Below are positions 39,371 to 48,170 of a stretch of 64,000 bases of DNA, piece after piece (position 1 is the first letter of the stretch; the number at the start of each line of letters is the position of its first letter). Location: assembly GCF_000250985.1 (NCBI RefSeq), contig NW_013524647.1, positions 334,983-398,982 of the forward strand, read 5' to 3'. A program made the translations under genes and the position numbers. Origin of the DNA: Nematocida parisii ERTm1 (lineage: Eukaryota; Microsporidia). Under the pieces are notes generated by a model. It was not told where the DNA came from. It was given only the letters and a program-made list of their open reading frames with translations, and did no database searches.

Positions 39371-40381
39371 ATGGAAAGAATAAATAGAATGGTCATAGAT
39401 GATTGTTTCTTAATAAATAATACCATTAATAACGAAAACGACAGTGAACCATCTGAGTATTCTGAAGAAGGAGATGCCAGCTCTATTGGCTCTGAAGGAA
39501 TGAACAAGCCATCTTCTATATCAGGCAAGGAGAATGAAACTTCTATTAATTCTGAAATAAAAGACATGTTATCTCATACTTGTGACAGGCACAGTATAAA
39601 AGATAATGAAATTCCAAGTATTTTACCCATAGATGAAAATCGGGATACAATAACATCCTCCATTGAAGATCGTGGCCAAGAAATAAAGCAGAACATTGCT
39701 AGACGTGAAAAAAAAAGAGAATATATAAGGTTGGAGCCCTATTTAATGTTTACTAATTTCTGTTATAATACTGCTCTGCCATTCATCTATCTAATAGTAA
39801 ATTCCATAACTCTCGGTCTAGTTGTTTACATATATATGTCTCTAACATATGGTGTGGCGGGTGAGATAGGAAAAGAAAAGGATATTCGGTATATAATTAA
39901 CATAGGAATTTACCACTTAGTAGATCTTCTCTTTCCATGGGGATTATTTGTCTACATCCTTAGTATATTTTCACTCAGCAGCATAAAGAAGGATGTTTCT
40001 ACTGCGCAAGTTATATTCGGTATATTGCTAGAAACCGCTGTGCTATTAATAATGGTAATTATGGGATATATGGGCAGTTATGCGGGTTGTATTTATAGTA
40101 TAAAAGAGAAAATTCTGACATTCATTTCACTCCGCATTTTTCATATGTTGATTGTCCTGCTAGATTCAAGCAGAAACTGGCTTGGCACACTGGCTCCACC
40201 AAAATCGAATTATTTATTTGGACTATTTAAAAACTCTATGTTCACTTATGTGTTCATTATAACAGATATTTCTTTTAGTATACTAAGCTTAATAGCATGG
40301 TACAACATAGACAACTGGGTGGATATGGCAAATCCAATCACTTTCTATAAAAATCCATCTGTACTTCCTAGTACGGGGTAG
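39371..40381 (+). CDS. Polytopic membrane protein with acidic N-terminus, 336 residues
   Basis: Residues 1-125 are polar, acidic and Ser-rich (cytosolic and probably disordered). They end in a basic helix (RREKKREYIRLE). About five or six hydrophobic segments follow from about 130 to 325, with a short hydrophilic C-terminus. The plan, and a local resemblance around VNSITLGLVVYIYMSLTYG, recall the protein at 44101-44823 (LNSILVVIYSTYILTFLNTG); the two may be paralogues. No transporter signature recognised. Confidence 0.6.
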   Translation: MERINRMVIDDCFLINNTINNENDSEPSEYSEEGDASSIGSEGMNKPSSISGKENETSINSEIKDMLSHTCDRHSIKDNEIPSILPIDENRDTITSSIEDRGQEIKQNIARREKKREYIRLEPYLMFTNFCYNTALPFIYLIVNSITLGLVVYIYMSLTYGVAGEIGKEKDIRYIINIGIYHLVDLLFPWGLFVYILSIFSLSSIKKDVSTAQVIFGILLETAVLLIMVIMGYMGSYAGCIYSIKEKILTFISLRIFHMLIVLLDSSRNWLGTLAPPKSNYLFGLFKNSMFTYVFIITDISFSILSLIAWYNIDNWVDMANPITFYKNPSVLPSTG

Positions 40382-40736
40382 TTATATGCCCAATAATAGC
40401 AGAAATTACCATTATACATTCTTTAAACATACACTAAGAAGAATATGCAAATTTCAATTTCGGGGTGTTTTTATATGTTTCATTAATTACCAGGAATACG
40501 CTATGTATCCAGTATATTTTTACTATATAACTAGAAATTCATTTCTGTCTTAAATATAACTTAACTTAATACGTCATATGTTTATTGTTCTATACCAACT
40601 ATAAATTTAAGAATAACGAGATGTCCTATTCTTTCATTTGGTTTTAATTCTGTCTATATAATAATTCTACTTTTATAATTAAATGCAGCCACTAAAATAT
40701 TGAATAAATATATTTTGGGTTATAAATTCTTTATTA
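40382..40736. other. Intergenic, no gene seen
   Basis: About 355 AT-rich bases, ending with TTTTGGGTTATAAAT just before the pseudogene 3' end. Confidence 0.35.
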
Positions 40737-42381
40737 CTAATTTTTAATTGAAAGGGCTCTTAGAGCCATATGAATACCTACTATTATAAATAAGCAGAAT
40801 CTGCTATATACAGATGTAATCACAGAGTTTTCAGTAGATTCAGAATTATTTGACTTGTTAATTTCGTCTGATGGGGCTTTAGTCTCTACTTCTAGCATGA
40901 TTATATTTTTAAGCACTTTATGCGAATAGTCCACATGACGTGTTCTTAAGTCTTCTTCTGGCATATTCAAATACTTTTCCATGATTTTTGCTGTTTTCCA
41001 TACACATGTTGCATATTTAGTCGCAACCTCGTTAAGTTTATCTGGGCCATAATATATATTTTCAGATATATATTCTTGATTAATACTTATACTACTATCC
41101 TCACACGAACTAGAATAGTATATTAGATTTAGCATTTGACATGATAGATATAGCACACGCTTGTTTATTATTTTACTGGTCCCTCATATAAATCCTTTAC
41201 ATCTGTAGCTTCAAGCTTATGCTTAATCGTAGAAATAAGCAAGTACATTTTTGTAAAGTACTCATGATCTGTTTTACATATTTGTCTCTGTAGCTATTAA
41301 TGTATTTTCCCAAACGCGCAGAGTTAGAACTCGCAACCCCCAGATTTCTTCCATCATCTTGAACAAGTCTTCTACCTGTAGAATAAAAGCCGTGCTTGTG
41401 AGCTTCCGCGTAAGTAGTCACTGCAGCTGAATGTTTTCAGTATAATTATTTATATATGCTGGTGCTTTGTATGTATCAGAGAATATGAAGAGCAGTTTTT
41501 CTTCTAATTCGGGTATAGTTACTTGTGAGACTAAAATTCTTCTAACACATAAAAAATATACCCAGGGTTTTTTTTATTCATTTTTGTTTTACTCATGCCA
41601 TTTATAAGTTTCATATACCATAACTATACACTATAAAGTAATTCTTTTTCAATATACTCGCCTGGTGAATTATACTGCATTATATCGAAAAAATTAAACC
41701 TTCTAAAAATATGAACTGGTTGAGTGGGCCGCATAATGCTAGTTGCCATATATTCATCTATAGAAGAATTTGTATAGTCGTGTTTTTTATGGTTAATACG
41801 TCTTAGTCTCTGAGATAATTCCATTATGCTTTTAAAATCCTTCTTTAATGCATGGTAATATTTAGAAATGTCTGCTGTAAATATAGGCAAGCCAGAGAAT
41901 TTGTATTGTTCATTTTGAGAGAATAATCCACTATCTATAAAATATTCAAAAAGTACATTGTTATTGATTACACAATAAATAGACTTATAAATATCTGGCA
42001 TGCGCTCCCTCCATCTATCCATATCATCTTTTATCTCAGACCCCGTGTGCTTTTTATATTCTTCCATATAGTTATTGTGGTTTATGTCCCACATGTACAC
42101 CCAACCCCATTATTATTTACTGACTCCTTATTTGAAGTACGTTCAACGCCCTCTTTATTCATTTCTACTGCACTATCTAATTTTCTTTTTATTTTTCTAA
42201 TATTCTGACTGTTCTGGCTTAGGTGCATATACCTAGTTGGTACTGGATTGGCACTATTTATAAATCCACTGTCTTTATCTGATAAATATTTTAGTGTACG
42301 TAAACTATGTGCCATCATAGCAGCATGTATTGTGATCATATTTATGCAAAGGATGTAAGTTCCTATTATTAAGCTGTTCAT
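40737..42381 (-). pseudogene. Multiply frameshifted secreted/anchored protein gene
   Basis: A series of minus-strand fragments in alternating frames reads like one protein of about 500 residues. The 5' piece (42381-42082) starts with a hydrophobic signal-like segment (MNSLIIGTYILCINMITIHA). The next (about 42100-41624) continues a helical domain. Pieces around 41540-41420 (VTIPELEEKLLFIFSD), 41420-41260 and 41260-41170 (DHEYFTKMYLLISTIKHKLE) follow, each needing a frame change. The last (to 40737) ends in one membrane span. At least five shifts are needed, too many for sequencing error. Each piece keeps protein-like composition, so decay is recent. It has the anchored-family plan, but no clear match to copies A-D. 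Confidence 0.6.
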
Positions 42382-42426
42382 TTTTCTTCTCACACAATAT
42401 ATTTTCTCAACTACTCTTTATATTTC

Positions 42427-42624
42427 ATGCCATATCAATTTGTTTTTATACTAATTATTGTTTTTACAAGTGCATATACTCCATATTGTCTTTATGATAT
42501 CTCTAGCTTCTATACTAACATCAGCAGTTTTGTAATCCATTCCCTGATCGTTGAACACTTTTTAGCATTATTTATTGGGTCACGATGTGACACTAGCTGG
42601 CTTCAAACAAAAATAAAACTATAA
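42427..42624 (+). CDS. Possible small secreted protein, 65 residues
   Basis: An ATG frame starts with a signal-like hydrophobic stretch (MPYQFVFILIIVFTSAYTPY) followed by 45 Ser/Phe/Ile-rich residues with few charges. It is only 38 bases before the next gene on the same strand. The high Phe/Ile content could also arise by chance in T-rich DNA. Confidence 0.25.
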   Translation: MPYQFVFILIIVFTSAYTPYCLYDISSFYTNISSFVIHSLIVEHFLALFIGSRCDTSWLQTKIKL

Positions 42625-42662
42625 AAGAGTTTCCTATCTTCAATAAAAAATTAGATTTATAT

Positions 42663-43370
42663 ATGGCAAACAAGAGCTCACACTTCAAAGAAGAAAGAAA
42701 ACAGCTAAAAGAAAAACCTCCTCGTATTTTCCATAGGCAAGAAGAATACAGTAAAAAGGAAAGAAAAAACGATGCTGAAAGGATTCTGCAAGAATTTAAG
42801 AGAATGGATTTCAACACAGGCAGAAAGGAGCTGGAGATCCAACTTATGGTTATAATAGATATATACCCAGAAGCCTGGTACAATCTCAATCCAAGGACAA
42901 AAATAGGAATCTTACGGAATGAACTAGCTTTTCGCTACAATTTAATAGAGGCTAAGATGGGTAAAGAAATAAAAAGGCTTTTAGCCCCTATGAATTCCAC
43001 CTCTTTTGAAGAATGCACGGAAGAACTGTGGAATAAATGCTGGGCTCTAATTTTACAAATAGCTGAGCAGGAGGGACCCTTTTCAGTGAGTAATTTACCC
43101 TGTATTAAATGCTTTCCACGCTGCATTGGGGAAATTAATTACACTGACTGGTGCGAGGCATTTTATGGGCAAGCCATTTTATCAGAGCCCAAGACATATA
43201 AAGAAATCGAGTTTGAGCTCACTAGATGGAACTCTGTGTACCCTGCTAGTTTTTTAAATGCATGGGAAATGGGAAAGGGAAACAGAGACCTAGCATTCCA
43301 ATATCTTTGGAGCGAGTGTGCTAGACTGGATAAACAGTTTGGCAATAAGAGTACTTGGGATAACTATTAA
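42663..43370 (+). CDS. Hypothetical soluble protein, intact partner of the 15.5 kb relic
   Basis: The protein has 235 residues and no membrane span. A Lys/Glu-rich N-terminus (HFKEERKQLKEKPPRIFHRQ) is followed by helical segments with conserved-looking Trp and Cys positions (NYTDWCEAFYG, ELTRWNSVYP), ending YLWSECARLDKQFGNKS. The last 40 residues match the relic at 15734-15931. Two copies 27 kb apart, one decayed, define a small lineage-specific family. Function unknown. Confidence 0.6.
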   Translation: MANKSSHFKEERKQLKEKPPRIFHRQEEYSKKERKNDAERILQEFKRMDFNTGRKELEIQLMVIIDIYPEAWYNLNPRTKIGILRNELAFRYNLIEAKMGKEIKRLLAPMNSTSFEECTEELWNKCWALILQIAEQEGPFSVSNLPCIKCFPRCIGEINYTDWCEAFYGQAILSEPKTYKEIEFELTRWNSVYPASFLNAWEMGKGNRDLAFQYLWSECARLDKQFGNKSTWDNY

Positions 43371-43614
43371 TATGTCTAGTCGAATACCTCTTTATAATTA
43401 TATTTCATTATATCTTATTAGTATTATTCTATTTTTATACTATTTTAATATATAATATTCTTTAATACCCTATTTCTATCATATACATGTAATTCTATGG
43501 TATATTCTTATTTTAGTCTACTTTATCATATAATACGCCCTGTTCTTATATGGATTAGTAATTATTTTATTTAAATATAAATAAATTTTGAAATTTATAA
43601 TTCTCTTCACTGGA

Positions 43615-43860
43615 TTACAATATAAAATAAATGTGAAGACTTCTTATTCTATTTAAGAAATTTAAAGAATATTCACAGAAGAAATTAAAGAAGGGCAGTG
43701 CATATTCATAATTTAGGAATCCCACAAATTTATAGAAATAAGGAAAAGACTCAATAAACATTAAAAACCCATATATTAAACAGACACTTAATAGTACAGT
43801 ATATATAGAGTTATTTTTATGTAGTTTAATGGAAGTTATAGAAAGAACAGCAAAATCCAT
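43615..43860 (-). CDS. Possible small membrane protein, 81 residues
   Basis: An ATG frame of 81 residues with one clear hydrophobic segment (IYTVLLSVCLIYGFLMFI) and a Phe/Tyr-rich remainder. No neighbour competes for this interval. T-rich DNA makes such frames by chance, so confidence is low. Confidence 0.25.
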   Translation of the reverse strand: MDFAVLSITSIKLHKNNSIYTVLLSVCLIYGFLMFIESFPYFYKFVGFLNYEYALPFFNFFCEYSLNFLNRIRSLHIYFIL

Positions 43861-44100
43861 AGAATAAAGTATTATTTATTATTTGGATTATTTCTATTAT
43901 AGGAGCCAATTAATAATAATTAATAAGAAGTTTTAATAATAACTGTACTTATTATAAATAAGCTTATTAACTGAATATACTCTGAGATGTAATACTTTCT
44001 GTTTATACGGTGTCTATACTACTTAAATTCACCCAGACGTGTAAATCTTTTATATTTATTATATTCAGTATAATAGAACCAATCCCAAGTATACCATACA

Positions 44101-44823
44101 TTATAATAAGCACGTTTCTGGAGTTAGATTTACCAATAAAAAAATATTATTTGTTGCATCCATTGGGAGCATGTAACTTATAAGACTAACCAAACCACAG
44201 TTTAAAATATAAATTATTTGTTGTATTACGTATATAATTGTTGCCCAGTAAATAAATTCTAATGTGTAGAAAATCTTTGTAGTAAATGCACCAATCATAA
44301 GTGCAATAATTATATTAGCTATAAGATTTATATAGAAAAATATACGAATACTTTTAGACCAAGAAGGCGTATTTAAAGAAAACTTGTTAATTTCTTTAAC
44401 AGATATAAATGCAATAAACACGTGCACACCAATATTAATTATATGAAATACTGTAGCCCAGATACTAGTTGTAATAACACCTGTCACTGGAATTGGTGTT
44501 TTTGGTGTGATTTGAGAAGAAACAGATGCTCCAGTATTTAAGAATGTTAATATATATGTAGAGTAAATTACCACAAGTATACTATTCAAGAACATCTTAA
44601 AGTATTCAAACCCGTCAAATAAACAATTTTTAATAGAACAAACCAGGTCTACACTGTCTTTTAGTACTTCCATTAATCCATTACTATTACTATTACTTTC
44701 TTCTTCTTTTTTATTTAGTGAGTCTTTAATGGGTATTGACACTGGATCTAACTTTGGGCTTATTTCTATGCCCGCTTCTTGTGCTTTATTCATATCTATG
44801 CAGTTATTTATTTGGTAGTCCAT
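44101..44823 (-). CDS. Four-span membrane protein, 240 residues
   Basis: Residues 1-65 are polar and acidic with an Asn/Ser-rich run. Four hydrophobic segments follow at about 75-95, 120-145, 155-180 and 185-215. A short C-terminus (LVNLTPETCLL) ends the chain. Topology and the first span resemble the 39.4 kb protein, suggesting paralogy. Both lie in the accessory zone beside family members C and D. No function recognised. Confidence 0.6.
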   Translation of the reverse strand: MDYQINNCIDMNKAQEAGIEISPKLDPVSIPIKDSLNKKEEESNSNSNGLMEVLKDSVDLVCSIKNCLFDGFEYFKMFLNSILVVIYSTYILTFLNTGASVSSQITPKTPIPVTGVITTSIWATVFHIINIGVHVFIAFISVKEINKFSLNTPSWSKSIRIFFYINLIANIIIALMIGAFTTKIFYTLEFIYWATIIYVIQQIIYILNCGLVSLISYMLPMDATNNIFLLVNLTPETCLL

Positions 44824-45289
44824 TAAAATATTTTTATTTTTTCTTCTATTAATAAATTAATTTATCATTAGAATTCTGGTTATCTTATTTTATTTTTATT
44901 TTTTTAAATGGAAGTCAGTTTGTTGATATTCTATTTATTTTATTATAAAAATAAATGGATAATCTTAATATTCTAATTAAATAATCCAAAGCACAATATA
45001 AATATATACAGCAATACTTTATAATATATAGTAATACTCTATAATACACAGTAATATCTAACTATATACTGTAATACTCTATAATATACTGTATTGTAGT
45101 ATTTATATGAATATACTTTAAATTATGAATGAGTAAGTAATAATTTTAAGTAATTTCTGGTTATTTACTTATTTTATTTGAGTAAAGCATAATAAATTTA
45201 TTTAATTCCATAATTTACAAATATTTCTGAGTAGTTTTATAATAATTATAATATATTCTTATACTTAGTAATATTCTCAATGAATTAGT
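44824..45289. repeat. Degenerate AATACTCTATAATATA repeats
   Basis: From about 45,000 to 45,110 a short word (AGTAATACTCTATAATATA and variants) repeats four to five times with a period of about 20-36 bases. The rest of this 465-base gap is plain AT-rich DNA. Confidence 0.5.
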
Positions 45290-46961
45290 TTAATTGTAGA
45301 GTAAGTTGTATACACCTGTTACTGTAATTGAACCTACTGCTGATAGTAAAAGTACAGATCTTAACGTACGGTTAGTTGGTACACCTGTTCCTTTATCTCC
45401 TCCTTCATTTACTTCACTTTCTGATTCTTCTGAATTTTTACTTTCTGTGCTACTCGTTGTATTGGATAATTCATTTTTTGAAGCATCTGGATTTGCTTCA
45501 ATTTCAGATTCTGTTTTTTTAGTCTCTGTGGTATTAAGTGGTTCTAATATTTTCTCAATACTTATGCCTAAATTAGCCAGTCTCTTTATTGTCTTACGCA
45601 CAAGATATTCTTTCTGTGCAAGGTTTAACTTATCAGTGTTAAACATCCCTTTTAAGTAATCATCCAATAACTGAATTTCTTTTGGTTCTTTACTGGGGCT
45701 TTGAGTATTCTTATTATCTACTTCAGTAGAATGTTTATTATCCTGTAGTACACTCACTGCTTCATCATGGAATATATCGTATAATTCATCAGATAAAACA
45801 TTTCCTATTCCTAGCTCAGATACTTTTTCTTTAAACTGTGTATACGCCTGGTCTAACACAATTATATCGGTCTTCTTTAGAAGTCTCTTTAGTTTCTGTT
45901 GTATATTTATGTAAAGCATTATTTATATACGTTCTAGCATAGGACAGTATAGTCTGCTTTATAATATATTTCAACACTTTTGGTTCAACTGCCATTTCTC
46001 GCATTTCATGGTACAAGTCTACTCCATCCTCACCAGATACAATTCCATCAGAATCAATTTTTTGCTTTAGTAAGTTATCTATCTCCAATAGGTATCGCAT
46101 AAACTTTCTTTCAGTTAATATTTGATCACGGTATGTGCAGATACTTCTAAGTATTCTTAAATCATCTAATGTCATAAGTCTTTCAATACTTTGTATTTTT
46201 TCTTCTTTAGAAGTCTCTTCATCCTTTATTCTTTTCAGTCCAGCTGCGACTCCCTTTAATAAATGTATGTTCCTGTAAATGCACTTTAGTCCATAATCAA
46301 TTAAATACTTCCCATTCTTCTGTTTTGTGTATAAATCACTCAGAGTATAAAGACCTCCTTCACTCTTTAAATTGCTGTTAAACACACTCCTTATAGCAAG
46401 TGCATTATAATGAATTTGGACTAAATCATTTTGCACATATTCTCCACAGCTAAATGTTTTACAATGATTAAATTCATCCATATGCCTATAAAAGCAGTCT
46501 AAGTTAGTCTCTTCCTCATTGTCCACACTGAACCTATCCATATTATAAAGGTATGTCTTAATTGTCTCATCCAATGCGGTTTTTAGTGTCTCTACTCCTT
46601 CACTTTCTTCTAGTAAGTTTGTTTTAATGAGTTCTACTGCATCGGGTGACATCTTAGCAAGGTGCATTTTCAGCCTGTTAATATTCTGGGTTTGTATGGC
46701 ATTTATGCTAACCTGAATTCCATACATTACCATTGCTAATATGCATTTAAATTCAGTATCTGTCAGATTTTCATCACTGTCTACATCCACATTATCATTG
46801 AATATATAACTAACTATAAATTCAACATTCTTTGATATGATTCTATTATTCTTGTATATACTTATAAACCGTCTATACCTTTCTATTACCCCCATTGTAT
46901 TAATTCTTATACTGAATGGTTTGTTCTTTATACTGTATTCTCCTATAAGTGCTCTTCCCAT
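45290..46961 (-). pseudogene. Frameshifted C-terminally anchored family protein (copy D)
   Basis: The first frame (46961-45831) covers the helical domain shared with intact copy C, including GLYTLSDLYTKQKNGKYLID and the following helices down to LSYARTYINNALHKY. A second frame, displaced by +1, overlaps it by about 90 bases and runs from 45919 to 45290. It adds a charged, Ser/Glu-rich segment (NTTSSTESKNSEESESE) and the final membrane span (RSVLLLSAVGSITVTGVYNL). Copy C has both parts in one frame, so this is most simply one gene with a single shift between 45831 and 45919. Two overlapping genes are a less likely alternative. Copy A needs the opposite shift, so no common programmed mechanism is indicated. 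Confidence 0.62.
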
Positions 46962-46964
46962 CAA

Positions 46965-47382
46965 AAAATCATAAATTATTTTTTATATATACCTATAATT
47001 AATATAAAATTAAATACACATACCATATTAAGTAATATTAATATGACCATTAATTATACAACAATGTACAATTAGTTTTATAATTAATCACACTATACCT
47101 TATAAATTATGATTATTATTATATTTTACACTATATCTTATAAATAAGTTATTTTTAGCACACTACTTTATATATTCTATAATATATTCTATAATATGTG
47201 CATAATAAGTATTCTTTTTATATTTTAGTTATATTCTTATGTATTATATAATATATAAAGTATCTTACTCTTATGTATAAATATTTAATCAGTATAAGCA
47301 TATTTATATTATTTATTAACCTATGTGTATTAATTACAGAATATAATGGCAATGTGCTTATAAGTTTTATTTTTTATTTTTT
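46965..47382. other. Extremely AT-rich intergenic region
   Basis: About 420 bases of almost pure A/T (repeated TATAATATATTC-like words). No feature beyond composition. Confidence 0.4.
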
Positions 47383-48090
47383 ATGCATATAATAAAATTA
47401 GACACGCTCCCATCCACACAGCTTTACTGCCTTGAGAGAGTAAATGATCTCCCCATACCATCCGCAGTTATAACAGACAAGCAAACCCATGGCATAGGAA
47501 GAAGTAATTCCAATTGGGTGTCTTCTGAAGGGTCCCTTACATTCTCTATAATTATAGATATAAAAAATAATTTAAAAAATGCATCACTTATTACATCTAG
47601 TGTAATAAAAAGTGTTCTAATAAAAAATTTTAATATTTCAGGTATTGAAATAAAATGGCCAAATGATTTAATTATAAAAAAAAATGAAAAAGAGAATAAA
47701 GTAGCAGGAGTTTTAGTTAATTATGTAAAAAGTTCTAGTAATACTGAGCTAGCAATAATTGGTGTAGGGATAAATCTTATACCGTGTAACAACAAAAGTA
47801 TCCATTATAAAACCATAAAAGATCTAACAAACAAAAATATTGATAAAAATGAATTATTTAAAATTTTAATAACGGAAATTGAAAAAGTTTTTTATAATAA
47901 AAATTTTTATGAAAATTTTTACAACTGGACAGACTATTTCCCATATAATTATGTTATTTATAACGGCATTCCCTGTGAAATTTTACGGGTTGATGATGAT
48001 TTATATGTAAAGTACAAATCAGAAACAGTAAAATTACAGAACAGTTTATATTCGTATAACAGAACAAACAACACAATATATAATAAGTAA
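47383..48090 (+). CDS. Biotin protein ligase (BirA/holocarboxylase synthetase type)
   Basis: The protein has 235 residues, a bare catalytic domain with no regulatory N-terminus. Family motifs: LPSTQLY at the start; GIGRSNSNWVSSEGSLTFSI for the biotinyl-AMP loop (GRG-x-x-x-W-x-S in most members); KWPNDLIIKK; KVAGVLVNY; and IIGVGINLIP. It attaches biotin to a lysine of carboxylases. The gene is far more A/T-rich than the conserved genes elsewhere (long A runs, Asn/Lys/Ile inflation), like the G6PD gene 3 kb away. No biotin-dependent enzyme is visible in this window. It is convergent with the 695-residue protein 80 bases away. Acquisition by transfer is possible but unproven. Confidence 0.88.
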   Translation: MHIIKLDTLPSTQLYCLERVNDLPIPSAVITDKQTHGIGRSNSNWVSSEGSLTFSIIIDIKNNLKNASLITSSVIKSVLIKNFNISGIEIKWPNDLIIKKNEKENKVAGVLVNYVKSSSNTELAIIGVGINLIPCNNKSIHYKTIKDLTNKNIDKNELFKILITEIEKVFYNKNFYENFYNWTDYFPYNYVIYNGIPCEILRVDDDLYVKYKSETVKLQNSLYSYNRTNNTIYNK

Positions 48091-48170
48091 TATATAATAC
48101 ACAAGCAGTAATAAGTAATAATATAAGTAATAATATAATATAATACACAAATAGTAATAAGTAATATTTA
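48091..48170. repeat. TAATAAGTAAT microsatellite-like spacer
   Basis: AGTAATAAGTAATAATATA-type words fill the gap between two convergent genes and continue into the 3' end of the minus-strand gene up to about 48,240. Confidence 0.5.

Noticed and set aside
41310-41345. GAACTCGCAACCCC resembling a tRNA T arm
   Set aside because: No cloverleaf forms around it, and it lies inside a fragment that translates sensibly as part of the pseudogene.
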